Shown here piece by piece: positions 44,509 to 53,972 of a DNA stretch of 64,000 bases. Below the pieces are notes generated by a model. That model saw nothing but the letters and a program-made list of their open reading frames with translations, was not told the origin of the DNA and ran no database searches. The stretch covers positions 124,001 to 188,000 of the forward strand of contig NZ_CP113068.1 in NCBI RefSeq assembly GCF_026625885.1. The letters are read 5' to 3'. A program made the translations under genes and the position numbers. Within the stretch, counting starts at the first letter, position 1; every line of letters starts with the position of its first letter. Source of the DNA: Roseateles sp. SL47. Lineage in GTDB: Bacteria; Pseudomonadota; Gammaproteobacteria; Burkholderiales; Burkholderiaceae_C.

Positions 44509-44540
44509 GCCTGACCGACGAGCAACAAGGACACCTCACC

Positions 44541-45974
44541 ATGGCCACCCGCCATCCCCTGCCCTACGCCTTCGCCCGCAGCCAGCAGCTGCTGCTGGAG
44601 GACGACGGCGAGCAGCGCACGCTCTGGGCCACCCCCGTGGCCAGCCTGTCCACGCTGTCTGAACTGCAGCGTGTGCATGCACCGCATCGGGTGGAATGCA
44701 TCAGCCCCGCCGACATGTCCGCCCGGCTGCAGGCCGCTTATGCCGGCGGCGAGGACAGTGCCGCGCTGGTGGTGGGTGAGGTGGAAAGCGCCGTCGATCT
44801 GTCCCGCCTGATGCAGGACCTGCCTGCGGTGGAAGACCTGCTGGAAGCCGCAGACGACGCGCCCATCATCCGGATGCTCAATGCGCTGCTGACCCAGGCG
44901 GCCAACAACGGTGCCAGCGACATCCACATCGAACCCTACGAACGGGAAAGCAGTGTGCGTTTCCGCGTGGACGGTACGCTGCGTGAAGTGGTGCGCCCCA
45001 ACCGCGCGCTGCATGCGGCGCTGATCTCTCGCCTGAAGATCATGGCCGAGCTGGACATCGCCGAAAAGCGCCTGCCCCAGGACGGCCGCATCTCGCTGCG
45101 CATCGGCGGCCGTGCCATCGACGTACGGGTCTCCACCCTGCCCTCGGCCCACGGCGAGCGGGCGGTGCTGCGTCTGCTGGACAAGTCCGAATCCCGCTTC
45201 ACCCTCACCGCCCTGGGTATGGACGGCGAGCGGCTGGAGCGCTTCCAGCGCCTGGTGCAGCAGCCGCACGGCATCGTGCTGGTAACCGGCCCCACGGGCT
45301 CGGGCAAGACCACCACGCTGTATGCCGCCATGCAGACACTGGACACGTCCACCACCAATGTGCTGACGGTGGAAGACCCGATCGAATACGAACTGGCGGG
45401 TGTGGGCCAGACGCAGGTCAATGCCCGCATCGACCTCACCTTTGCCAAGGCCCTGCGCGCCATCCTGCGGCAGGATCCGGACGTCATCATGATTGGTGAA
45501 ATCCGCGATTACGAAACCGCCCAGATCGCCATCCAGGCCTCGCTGACCGGCCACTTGGTGTTGGCCACGCTGCACACCAACGATGCGGTCAGTGCCGTGA
45601 CCCGTCTGACCGACATGGGGGTGGAGCCCTTCCTGCTGAGCTCCAGCCTGCTGGGCGTGCTGGCGCAACGGCTGGTGCGCAAGCTCTGCCCGGTGTGCAA
45701 GGCCGAACGGGCCTTGCCGGAAGGCGGTGTCCGCTATACCCCGGTCGGTTGCGCCGCCTGTTCCACCAGCGGCTATAAAGGCCGGACCGGTGTGTATGAA
45801 CTGATGGTCTGCGACGAGAAGATCCGCCATCTGATCCACGGCCAGGCGGCCGAATCCGAGCTGCTGGCCGCTGCCCGAGCCAATGGCCTGCGTTCCATGC
45901 GCGAGGATGGCGACCGGCTGGTGGCTGCGGGTGTCACCTCCGAAGAGGAAGTGTTGCGGGTCACCCGCGAGTAG
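44541..45974 (+). CDS. gspE: Type II secretion ATPase E
   Basis: 477 residues. N1E/N2E domains lead to the ATPase core with GPTGSGKTT (Walker A), Asp box around [23 protein letters not shown] (Walker B) and the His box. The tetracysteine zinc motif (KLCPVCKAE...[13 protein letters not shown]) is complete. It drives pseudopilus assembly with GspL and GspF. Confidence 0.96.
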   Translation: MATRHPLPYAFARSQQLLLEDDGEQRTLWATPVASLSTLSELQRVHAPHRVECISPADMSARLQAAYAGGEDSAALVVGEVESAVDLSRLMQDLPAVEDLLEAADDAPIIRMLNALLTQAANNGASDIHIEPYERESSVRFRVDGTLREVVRPNRALHAALISRLKIMAELDIAEKRLPQDGRISLRIGGRAIDVRVSTLPSAHGERAVLRLLDKSESRFTLTALGMDGERLERFQRLVQQPHGIVLVTGPTGSGKTTTLYAAMQTLDTSTTNVLTVEDPIEYELAGVGQTQVNARIDLTFAKALRAILRQDPDVIMIGEIRDYETAQIAIQASLTGHLVLATLHTNDAVSAVTRLTDMGVEPFLLSSSLLGVLAQRLVRKLCPVCKAERALPEGGVRYTPVGCAACSTSGYKGRTGVYELMVCDEKIRHLIHGQAAESELLAAARANGLRSMREDGDRLVAAGVTSEEEVLRVTRE

Positions 45975-45991
45975 TTACCGGTCTTCCCGTC

Positions 45992-47200
45992 ATGCCTGCC
46001 TACAAATACGAAGCCCTGGACAACGCCGGCAAGCCCCGCCAGGGCCTGCTGGAAGCGGACAATCCGCGCGCTGCGCGAGCCCAACTGCGCGGCCAGGGCC
46101 TGGTGCCCATGGAGGTGCAGGCCGTGGCGGCGCCGAAGGCCAGCGGCCGCTGGTCCCGCCGGGTCTTTAATGGCGCCGGCTTGTCGGTCTGGACGCGCCA
46201 ACTGGCAGGTCTGGTGGCCGCCGGGCTTCCGCTGGAGCGTTCGCTCGCCGCCTTGGCCGATGAATCCGAAGAAGCGCGCCAGCGGGATCTGATGTCCTCG
46301 CTCAAGGCCGAGGTCAATGCCGGCTCGCCCTTCGCTCGTGCCCTGGCCATCGCGCCGCGCGAGTTTGACGATGTCTACCGCGCCGTGGTGGCCGCCGGTG
46401 AACAGAGCGGCGCGCTGGGCCCGGTGCTGGAAAGCCTGGCCGACGACCTGGAAGAGCGGCAGCGGCTGCGCTCCGAGCTGTTCGGTGCCTTGGCCTATCC
46501 GATCATCGTCTGCTTCATTTCGCTGCTGGCGGTGGGCTTCCTGCTGACCTATGTGGTGCCCCAGGTGGCGGCCGTTTTCACCCAGACGCGCCAGACCCTG
46601 CCGCTGCTCACCCGGCTGATGATGGGCACCTCCGACCTGCTGCGCCAGTGGGGTCTGGTGTTGATCGTGCTGGTGGTGGGGGGCGTCATCACCGCCCGCC
46701 AGATCCTGAAGAAGGAAGGCCCGCGCCAGCGTTTTGACGCTGCCTGGCTGAACATGCCGATCGTCGGCCGCATTTCCCGGGGCTACAACGCGGCGCGGTT
46801 CTCCGGCACGCTGGCCATGCTGGCCGGTGCCGGGGTGCCCATCCTGAAAGCGCTTCAGGCCGCCGCCGAGACGCTCTCCAACCACGCCATGCGCGCCGAT
46901 GCGATGGACGCGCTGGCCCAGGTGCGTGAAGGCGCACCGCTGGGGGCTGCCCTGGCAGGCAAGAAGCGCTTCCCGGGCCTGCTGTCGATGTTTGCCCGCC
47001 TGGGCGAGCAGACCGGCCAGTTGCCCGACATGCTGCAACGCGCGGCCCGTCAGCTGGGCAATGAAGTGAAGCGCCGGGCCATGACGCTGGCCACGCTGCT
47101 GGAGCCGCTGCTGATCGTGGCCATGGGGGGCGTGGTGATGATGATCGTGTTGTCGGTGCTGCTGCCGATCATCGACATGAACAAGCTGGCCACGCAGTAA
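45992..47200 (+). CDS. gspF: Type II secretion inner-membrane platform protein F
   Basis: 402 residues, with two T2SSF domains (about residues 65-190 and 270-390), three membrane helices, and the family end IVLSVLLPIIDMNKLA. The start MPAYKYEALDNAGK is canonical. It lies 17 nt after gspE. Confidence 0.95.
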   Translation: MPAYKYEALDNAGKPRQGLLEADNPRAARAQLRGQGLVPMEVQAVAAPKASGRWSRRVFNGAGLSVWTRQLAGLVAAGLPLERSLAALADESEEARQRDLMSSLKAEVNAGSPFARALAIAPREFDDVYRAVVAAGEQSGALGPVLESLADDLEERQRLRSELFGALAYPIIVCFISLLAVGFLLTYVVPQVAAVFTQTRQTLPLLTRLMMGTSDLLRQWGLVLIVLVVGGVITARQILKKEGPRQRFDAAWLNMPIVGRISRGYNAARFSGTLAMLAGAGVPILKALQAAAETLSNHAMRADAMDALAQVREGAPLGAALAGKKRFPGLLSMFARLGEQTGQLPDMLQRAARQLGNEVKRRAMTLATLLEPLLIVAMGGVVMMIVLSVLLPIIDMNKLATQ

Positions 47201-47216
47201 ACCGAAGGTCTCCCGT

Positions 47217-48116
47217 ATGCCTGCGAATCTGGACGGACAACTGGTCGTGGCGATCTCGTCACGGGCCCTGTTCGACTTCGAAGAGGAGAACCAGCTGTTC
47301 GAGGCGGGGGATGACCGCGCCTATATGCAACTGCAGCAGCAGCGGCTGGAATTGCCGGCCAAGCCGGGCACGGCCTTTTCGCTGGTACACAAGCTGCTCG
47401 CCTTCAACACACCGGGACAAGCGCCACGGGTGGAGGTGGTGGTGCTGTCCCGCAACGACCCGATCTCCGGCATGCGTGTGTTCCGGTCGGCCCAGCATTA
47501 CGGCCTGCCGATCCTGCGCGGGGTGTTCACCCGCGGGCAAAGCCCCTGGCGCTATCTGCGGCCGTTGAAGGCCCATCTGTTCCTGTCGGCCAATGAGGAG
47601 GATGTGCGCTCCGCCCTGGCGGCCGGGGTCGCGGCGGCGCGGGTGTTTCCGCAGTCCGCCCGTGCGTCGGCGTCTTATCCGGAAGAGCTGCGCATCGCCT
47701 TTGACGGCGACGCCGTGCTGTTTTCCGATGAAGCCGAACAGGTGTTCCAGCGCGACGGGCTGGATGCCTTCCAGGCCCATGAACGGGAGCGCAAGCTGAC
47801 GCCTCTGCCTGCGGGCCCGTTCAAGCAGGTGCTGCATGAACTGCAGCGGCTGCAGAAAAGCCCGCTGGGGCCGATGCGCATCCGCACCGCACTGGTCACG
47901 GCCCGCAGTGCCCCTGCCCATGAGCGCGCCATTCGCACACTCATGGACTGGCAGGTGGAGGTGGATGAAGCCATGTTCCTCGGGGGGCTGGCGAAGGGGG
48001 AATTCCTCAGGGAATTCGAGCCGGATTTCTTCTTCGACGACCAGGCCGGACACATCGAAAGTGCCGTGGTGCATGTGCCCTCCGGCCATGTGACCACGGG
48101 TGTGACGAATCACTGA
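47217..48116 (+). CDS. Cytosolic 5'-nucleotidase (5-nucleotidase family)
   Basis: 299 residues matching the NT5C1-like 5-nucleotidase family: AISSRALFDFEEENQLF at the start, NDPISGMRVFRSAQHYGL in the middle, the HAD-like acidic pair in IAFDGDAVLFSDEAE, and TALVTARSAPAHERAIRTL toward the end. It should dephosphorylate nucleoside monophosphates in the cytoplasm. It starts 16 nt after gspF and is probably co-transcribed with the gsp operon without being part of secretion. Confidence 0.85.
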   Translation: MPANLDGQLVVAISSRALFDFEEENQLFEAGDDRAYMQLQQQRLELPAKPGTAFSLVHKLLAFNTPGQAPRVEVVVLSRNDPISGMRVFRSAQHYGLPILRGVFTRGQSPWRYLRPLKAHLFLSANEEDVRSALAAGVAAARVFPQSARASASYPEELRIAFDGDAVLFSDEAEQVFQRDGLDAFQAHERERKLTPLPAGPFKQVLHELQRLQKSPLGPMRIRTALVTARSAPAHERAIRTLMDWQVEVDEAMFLGGLAKGEFLREFEPDFFFDDQAGHIESAVVHVPSGHVTTGVTNH

Positions 48117-48143
48117 CGCAGTTTCGCTGCGCAGAATAGGGCC

Positions 48144-51100
48144 ATGCGCCCTACTCCTCTCCCCCCTTCCCGCCGCGCCGCTGCAGGCCAGATGGTCGGC
48201 ATGCTCCACACGTCCTCCGTGCCCGGCACACCTGGCACACCTGGCACCTCCGGCACATCCGGCACAGCTGGCACCTCCGGTTCACCCCGAGCGCTGCGTG
48301 TTTCCTTGCTCACCGCCGCCGTGCTGGCGACCTGTGGCTGGACGATGGTGGCCGATGCGGCCACCGCCCTGTCGGGGACATCCAGCACGTTTGGCACGTC
48401 CGCCGCCGCGTCCCCTCGGACGGGTGCCGCAGTGACCTCTGCGCCCCCTTCAGCCGCCTCGGCGTCCACCTCCGCCATCACGGAAGGCTTCTACCGGCAA
48501 CCCGCGCTGCAAGGCGACCGGCTGGTTTTTGTGTCGGAAGGGGATCTCTGGCGTGCAAGCGCCCAGGGCGGTGCAGCCCAGCGCCTGACCACCCATCTCG
48601 GCAGCGAAACGTCCCCAGCCCTGTCGCCCGACGGCCGCTGGCTGGCCTTCGTCGGCCAATACGACGGCGGCATCGGTGATGTGTATGTGATGCCGGCCAC
48701 CGGGGGCGTGCCTCGCCGCCTGAGCTGGGACACCGGCGCGGTGCGTGTCTGGGGCATCACGCCCCGCAACGAAGTGATCTACACCGGCGCCACCGAACGC
48801 GGGGAAGCCGGAACACAGCTGTATCTGGTCCAGATCGACACCGGCGTGCGCCGCGCATTGCCGGTTGGCCAGGCGGCCGATGGTGCGTTGAGCGACGACG
48901 GCCGATGGCTGTACTTCACCCGCAATGGCCTGCGCGGCGACAACGCGCGGCAATACCGTGGCGGGGCCATGGCCCGCCTGTGGGTCATGGACCTCAACAG
49001 CCAGACTGAAGCACGGCCCCTGGTGGCCGAAGGCAACAATGACCGCCGCCCCATGCCTTATCGGGATGCGCAGGGTCAGGATCGCATCGCGTTCCTGTCG
49101 GATCGCGACGGCACCTACAACCTGTGGTCCGTCGCGGCGGATGGGTCGGATCTGCGTCAGCACACCCATCATCAAGGCTGGGACATCCGCCATGCCAGCC
49201 TGAGTGGACGGCAGGTGGTGTATGCCGCCGGTGCGGACCTGTACCGGGTGGATCTGGACGCCACCCACAGCACCATCCACAGCACCACGAGCAGCACCCG
49301 GCTGTCCTTCACACTGGGCAGCGACCATGACCAGATGCGCCGCCGCTGGGTCTCCAAACCGCAGGATTTCCTGACCGATGTGGCGCTGTCCCCCGATGGC
49401 GAGCGGGTGGTGCTGACCAGCCGTGGCCGCCTGGCCACGCAGGGGGTCGGCCCGCTGCGCCGCGCCGAGCTGACAGTCCCTCAAGGCCTGGACCAGGCCG
49501 GCCGCTGCCGCGACACCACCTTCAGCGCCGACAACCGGTCGGTGTTCTCACTCTGCGACTTCAGTGGCGAAACCGAGATCTGGCGCCTGGCCGCCAACGG
49601 CACCGGACAGCCGGAACAGATCACCCGTGACACCCGCGCCATGCGCCAGCATCTGCTGCCCTCCCCGGACGGGCGCTGGATTGCGCATGACGACAAGGAA
49701 GGCCGCCTCTACCTCACCGATCTGCAAGCGCGCGACACAGCCGCCGCCACGCGGGAGATCGACCGCGACAGCACCGGTGACGGCATCCAGCAGATGCGCT
49801 GGTCGGCGGACGGCAAGGCGCTGGCCTATGTCCGCAACACGTCGAATGTCTATCGCGCGCAACTGATGCTCTACAACATCCCCGAGCAGCGTGTGGTGCA
49901 GCTCAGCAGCGACCGATATGCCGCTGCCGCACCGAGCTTCAGCCCGGACGGCCAGTGGCTGTATTTCCTCTCCCGTCGCAGCTTCGTGGTGACCGCCAAT
50001 GGCGCGCCCTGGGGCGACCGCAACATGGGCCCGCAGTTTGATCGCGGCTGGAAGGTCTATGCGCTGGCACTGCAGCCGGGCTTGCGCTTCCCCTTCGCGG
50101 CGCCAGATGAACTGCAGTCGGCGCGGGCGGACAACAAGCCGGAGGAGAAGCCATCGGACAACAGGCCTGGGGCCAAGGACGGCGCCAACCCCTCGTCCGC
50201 TTCGTCCGGGCCCGCTGCCAGGAGCGGCACCACCACCGAGCGCAAGAGCAAGGCGACGCCCGCCATCCAGCTCAACGGACTGGCCCAGCGGCTCTACGAA
50301 GTGCCACTGGCCGCCGGCAACTATGACGACCTGCGCGTCGACGCCAAGCGCTTGTATCTGCTGGAGCGCAAGGTGCTCAAGCAGTTGCCCATCGGCCCGC
50401 AGGAGCAAAAGGCCGAGACCGTGGCGGAGCAGGTCCAGTCCTTCGACCTCAGCGCGGACGGCCGCAAGCTGATGGTCCAGAAGGTGGCCAGCGCAGGTGC
50501 CGCCGCCGAGCTGCTGATCGTGGATGCAGGCCCCAAGCTGCCACCGGACCTGGACAAATCCCGCGTGCTGTGGAGCGACTGGCAGATCGAGATTGATCCC
50601 CGTGCCGAGTGGCGGCAGATGTTTGCCGATGGCTGGCGCATGCAGCGCGACTACGTCTACGACAAGGACCTGCACGGTGTGGATTGGCCGGCCATGCGCC
50701 GCAAATATGCACCGCTGGTGGACCGCGTGACCGAGCGTGGTGAACTCAATGAGGTGATGGCGCAGATGGTGGGCGAGATCAGCCTGCTGCACAGCGCGGT
50801 GCGCCCTGGGGATGTGCGCCAATCCAGCGGCGAACCGGGTTGGGCGGGGCTGGGGGCCCTGCTCACGCGCGAGGCCACAGGTTGGAAGATCAACCGCATC
50901 TACAGCGGTGATCCGGAGCTGCCGTCCGAAGCGGGTCCGCTCGCGGCACCGGGCCTGAACATTCCGCTGGGCAGCGTCATCACCGCAATCAACGGCCGCG
51001 ATGCCACACGGCTGCCGGACCCGACCGAAGGCCTGCGTGGCCAGGCCGGCAAGCAGGTGCTGCTGCAATTGCGTCAACCGGACGGACAGACCCGCAGCGT

Positions 51101-51812
51101 GGTGGTCACGCCGGTGGATCTGCGCCGCGAGGCGCGCCTGCGCAGTGACGACTGGCGGTATGGCAAGGCCCGCACGGTGGACCAGGCCAGCGGAGGACAC
51201 ATCGGTTATGTGCATCTGCGGGCCATGGGCGGTGAAGACATTGCGGACTTCGCGCGGGAGTTCTATGCACAAAGCGATCGGGATGGACTGATCATCGACG
51301 TGCGGCACAACAATGGCGGCAACATCGACAGCTTCATCCTGGAGAAGCTGTCTCGCCGGGCCTGGGCCTTCTGGCAGCCGCGCTCTCCGGCCGATTCCAA
51401 GCCCTATCCCAACATGCAGCAGACCTTCCGCGGGCATGTGGTGGTGCTGGCCAATGAAGAAACCTATTCCGACGGTGAGACCTTCACGGAAGGCTTCAAG
51501 CGACTTGGGCTGGGGCCGGTGATTGGCACCACCACCTCCGGCGCCGGGGTCTGGCTGTCCGACAACAACTGGCTGATGGACAAAGGCATGATGCGCGCGG
51601 CCGAAACCGGCCAGATGTTGATCGACGGCAGCTTCATCGTGGAAGGCAAGGGCGTCACCCCGGACATCCGCGTGGACAACCCGCCTCGCGCCACGGCGGC
51701 GGGACAGGATGCGCAGCTGGACGCGGCCTTGGCCTGGCTGAAGAAGCGAATCCAGGAAGCCCCGGTGGTGACCCCCAAGCCGGGGCCGTATCCGCGACCT
51801 GTGAAGAACTGA
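48144..51812 (+). CDS. Tricorn-like S41 family protease with beta-propeller domains
   Basis: 1222 residues. The order is a 48-residue lead with 9-bp-repeat-encoded Gly-Thr-Pro/Ser triplets, a signal-peptide-like segment (about residues 50-75), two beta-propellers built of PD40-type blades (LSPDGRWLAFVG, FSPDGQWLYFLSRR), a low-complexity linker, a C1 helical domain with the tricorn His in DLHGVDW, a PDZ domain (LGSVITAINGRDATRLPDPTEGLRGQAG) and the S41 core. The nucleophile Ser is in NEETYSDGETFTEG. The segment after it reads IGTTTSGAGVWLS where many tricorn proteins have a GTRTWGG-type sequence. It likely degrades peptides in the periplasm. No in-frame Met lies between the repeat and the signal, so the long lead is kept. 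Confidence 0.88.
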   Translation: MRPTPLPPSRRAAAGQMVGMLHTSSVPGTPGTPGTSGTSGTAGTSGSPRALRVSLLTAAVLATCGWTMVADAATALSGTSSTFGTSAAASPRTGAAVTSAPPSAASASTSAITEGFYRQPALQGDRLVFVSEGDLWRASAQGGAAQRLTTHLGSETSPALSPDGRWLAFVGQYDGGIGDVYVMPATGGVPRRLSWDTGAVRVWGITPRNEVIYTGATERGEAGTQLYLVQIDTGVRRALPVGQAADGALSDDGRWLYFTRNGLRGDNARQYRGGAMARLWVMDLNSQTEARPLVAEGNNDRRPMPYRDAQGQDRIAFLSDRDGTYNLWSVAADGSDLRQHTHHQGWDIRHASLSGRQVVYAAGADLYRVDLDATHSTIHSTTSSTRLSFTLGSDHDQMRRRWVSKPQDFLTDVALSPDGERVVLTSRGRLATQGVGPLRRAELTVPQGLDQAGRCRDTTFSADNRSVFSLCDFSGETEIWRLAANGTGQPEQITRDTRAMRQHLLPSPDGRWIAHDDKEGRLYLTDLQARDTAAATREIDRDSTGDGIQQMRWSADGKALAYVRNTSNVYRAQLMLYNIPEQRVVQLSSDRYAAAAPSFSPDGQWLYFLSRRSFVVTANGAPWGDRNMGPQFDRGWKVYALALQPGLRFPFAAPDELQSARADNKPEEKPSDNRPGAKDGANPSSASSGPAARSGTTTERKSKATPAIQLNGLAQRLYEVPLAAGNYDDLRVDAKRLYLLERKVLKQLPIGPQEQKAETVAEQVQSFDLSADGRKLMVQKVASAGAAAELLIVDAGPKLPPDLDKSRVLWSDWQIEIDPRAEWRQMFADGWRMQRDYVYDKDLHGVDWPAMRRKYAPLVDRVTERGELNEVMAQMVGEISLLHSAVRPGDVRQSSGEPGWAGLGALLTREATGWKINRIYSGDPELPSEAGPLAAPGLNIPLGSVITAINGRDATRLPDPTEGLRGQAGKQVLLQLRQPDGQTRSVVVTPVDLRREARLRSDDWRYGKARTVDQASGGHIGYVHLRAMGGEDIADFAREFYAQSDRDGLIIDVRHNNGGNIDSFILEKLSRRAWAFWQPRSPADSKPYPNMQQTFRGHVVVLANEETYSDGETFTEGFKRLGLGPVIGTTTSGAGVWLSDNNWLMDKGMMRAAETGQMLIDGSFIVEGKGVTPDIRVDNPPRATAAGQDAQLDAALAWLKKRIQEAPVVTPKPGPYPRPVKN
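48222..48284 (+). repeat. Seven degenerate 9-bp repeats inside the protease gene
   Basis: Units of consensus [TC]C[CT]GGCAC[AC] encode Gly-Thr-Pro/Ser triplets just before the signal peptide. Confidence 0.75.
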
Positions 51813-51867
51813 TCCTTCCGGTAAGGCGACGTCCGCAGCGACGTCCCGGCGCGCGCCCTCATGCGGA

Positions 51868-51897
51868 CAGAACGCTGGACCTCGGTCCTGCGTTCTG
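51868..51897 (+). terminator. Hairpin after the tricorn-like protease gene
   Basis: CAGAACGC/GCGTTCTG outer stem (8 bp), one T-T mismatch, GGACC/GGTCC inner stem and a 2-nt loop, 55 nt after the stop. The following sequence is only moderately T-rich. Confidence 0.5.
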
Positions 51898-52115
51898 GTT
51901 GGCTTGGGTTCGATTCAACGGATCAACGCACGGCAGCACAGTCACCGGCGCCTCAGTACGGCATGCCGATTGCCCAGCGGCGCTGCGCCTGACCCGCGCC
52001 AGAACTGATTCCACCCGCTGACACACGGCTCACGCTTGGAAGCAGTTGCTGACCACGCCGCAGCTGCACGCGTCCTAGCATGGTGGGGTCACCTCGCCTG
52101 GCAGGCTGCGATCTG

Positions 52116-52190
52116 CCGTGCCGCATCGTGCCGCGTCGTGCCGCGTCGTGCCGTGTCGTGTCGTGTCGTGCCGTGTCGTGTCGTGCCATG
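52116..52190 (+). repeat. About 15 pentamer repeats ([TC]CGTG) in the acyltransferase leader
   Basis: A continuous 5-bp periodicity of TCGTG/CCGTG/CCGCG units from 52116, ending 12 nt before the start codon of the acyltransferase gene. The 300 nt before it (51813-52115) hold the protease hairpin and nothing else recognisable. Confidence 0.85.
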
Positions 52191-52201
52191 TCCGGAGAAT
52201 C

Positions 52202-53326
52202 ATGTCCCTGCGCCCTCCTCAAGACCGAGAAATCATCGGCCTGCAAGCCCTGCGAGCGGCGGCTGCGCTCGCGGTGGTGTTGCACCATGCCCTGCGCGCC
52301 ACCCGTCTGAATGCGCCCGCAGACCTGCATCTGGGCAGCACCGTGGTGCCTGCCTGGCTGATCGAGGCCGGGGCCGGCGGCGTGGATGTGTTTTTCATCC
52401 TGAGCGGCTTCCTGATGGTCTACATCTCGGGCAGCTATGTGCAGGGGCGTCGTCCGGTGTCGCATTTTCTGCAGCAACGGGTGCTGCGCGTGTGGCCGAT
52501 GTATGTGCTGGTGACGCTGTTTGCGTTGAAGCCTGCGCTCATGAAGTGGTGGGCCACCGGCGAGCGAGGGTTTGATCTCTCGGCGGAACGGCTGGGCGGG
52601 CTGCTGCTATTGCCTTCCTTCAACGAGCAGCACTACATCCAGCCGATCGTCGGTGTGGGATGGACCCTCAGTTACGAGGCGCTGTTTTACCTCTGCTTTG
52701 CGGCCGCCATCCTCGTTGCACGGCATCATCTTTTTGTTGCGCTGTGTGCCATCGTCGCTGCGGCGTTTGCCTTCGGCCATCTGCTGCCGGAATCCAGCGC
52801 TTGGCATGGGTTCCTGTCCGACACCATCACGCTGGAGTTTCTCTACGGCGCCGCGATTGCGAGCTTTGTGCAGTGGCGGGGGCGGGGCCGGCTTGGCTCG
52901 TACGCGCTGATCGCCGCAGGCGTGCTGGTGTTGGGGGTGTCCAGCCATCTGGGCGTGATGACCACGGCCTGGCGGCCCGTGAGCTACGGAGTCGCCGCAG
53001 CGCTGGTGTTTGTGGGCGTGCTACGGCTGGAAGGCCTGGTGACATGGCCTCGCTGGGTGGTGCTGCTCGGCAATGCCTCGTATTCCATCTATCTGGTGCA
53101 TGTGCTGGTGATCTACCAATGGATGATGCCGTATGCGGAACGCGGGCTGCGCAAGTACGACATCGCCATGCAGGGTGATGTGTTGGCGCTGATTCTGGCG
53201 GGCGGTGGCGTGATGGTGGGTGTCGCCTGCTACTTCCTGCTGGAGCGCCCCCTCACGGCGGCCCTGATGCGCAAGCGCCCGGCCCCACGGTCGGTGGTGG
53301 CACCGGTGCCTGCTACACCGCCCTGA
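52202..53326 (+). CDS. Acyltransferase 3 family membrane protein
   Basis: 374 residues from the ATG at 52202, which has GGAG four to five nt upstream; the open frame to 52118 would translate the pentamer repeat. Family marks are IIGLQALRAAAALAVVLHH (catalytic His), GAGGVDVFFILSGFLMVY, RVLRVWPMY and GVGWTLSYEALFY, with about ten membrane helices. Such enzymes acetylate or succinylate cell-surface polysaccharides (OafA/NodX/ExoZ type). It is monocistronic, beside a foreign-looking island. The repeat in its leader suggests variable expression. Confidence 0.88.
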   Translation: MSLRPPQDREIIGLQALRAAAALAVVLHHALRATRLNAPADLHLGSTVVPAWLIEAGAGGVDVFFILSGFLMVYISGSYVQGRRPVSHFLQQRVLRVWPMYVLVTLFALKPALMKWWATGERGFDLSAERLGGLLLLPSFNEQHYIQPIVGVGWTLSYEALFYLCFAAAILVARHHLFVALCAIVAAAFAFGHLLPESSAWHGFLSDTITLEFLYGAAIASFVQWRGRGRLGSYALIAAGVLVLGVSSHLGVMTTAWRPVSYGVAAALVFVGVLRLEGLVTWPRWVVLLGNASYSIYLVHVLVIYQWMMPYAERGLRKYDIAMQGDVLALILAGGGVMVGVACYFLLERPLTAALMRKRPAPRSVVAPVPATPP

Positions 53327-53559
53327 GACATAGGCCTTCGTGTCAACTTGAGCCGAACGAAGCGGATGCAGGTCGGGCAGGCCTTGACCGTCTTGTGAGC
53401 TCCGCGTGGGCTTGCTGAGCTTGTCGGTCATGCCGGAGACGCCCGAATAACTCAGTGGCGGAGGGCTACCCCGACTCTGCCGCGCCGCAGTATGCGGTGC
53501 GGGGCTTGCCTTATGAGTACTGCGCCCCGCCTTGGCGCCTGGGACCCTCGAGTACAACG
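53327..53559. other. Left flank of the island, no gene recognised
   Basis: About 230 nt after the acyltransferase stop. No convincing ORF, RNA gene, terminator or attachment site was seen. Base composition becomes less GC-biased toward the right. Confidence 0.5.
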
Positions 53560-53581
53560 ATCGTCGCATATACACGACGAT
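53560..53581. promoter_or_regulatory. Palindromic candidate operator of the island regulator
   Basis: ATCGTCG and CGACGAT arms (7 bp, perfect) separated by 8 nt that include TATACA. It lies 40 nt before the HTH gene start. Small Cro/C1-type regulators often repress their own promoter at such sites. Confidence 0.45.
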
Positions 53582-53621
53582 GGGCGATTAAAATCTGCAT
53601 CCACCTCACTCCAGGTGACCC

Positions 53622-53864
53622 ATGATCCGATTTCGAATACGCGAGCGCATGGCCGACATGTCCTTCCAGACAGGCCGGCGCATCACACTCGAGCATATTG
53701 CCGAAGAGACGGGCATCCATAGGGCCACGTTGTCAAAGCTGGCTTCGCCGAAGTCATACAACACAACGACCGACAACCTCGACAAGCTGTGCAAGTTCTT
53801 CGGATGTTCGTGGGCGGAGATCGCCGAGTACCTTCCCGATATCGACCCTTCAGCCAAAGATTGA
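53622..53864 (+). CDS. Small Cro/C1-type helix-turn-helix regulator
   Basis: 80 residues. The whole protein is an HTH_26/XRE-like domain: RITLEHIAEETGIHRATLSKLAS forms the helix-turn-helix, followed by NTTTDNLDKLCKFFGCSWAEIAEYLPD, the usual fourth and fifth helices. It has no sensor domain. It stands 108 nt before the ATPase gene in the same direction and probably controls the island promoter. Confidence 0.85.
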   Translation: MIRFRIRERMADMSFQTGRRITLEHIAEETGIHRATLSKLASPKSYNTTTDNLDKLCKFFGCSWAEIAEYLPDIDPSAKD

Positions 53865-53972
53865 CTGCTGCTCTAAGCGCTGAACGTCACGCGCAGCGTC
53901 GTAGCGATCAATCCGGAACACTCGCCGAGTCATTCGCTTCGCTGGCGCAACAAGATCCTCCAGGACCCAATC

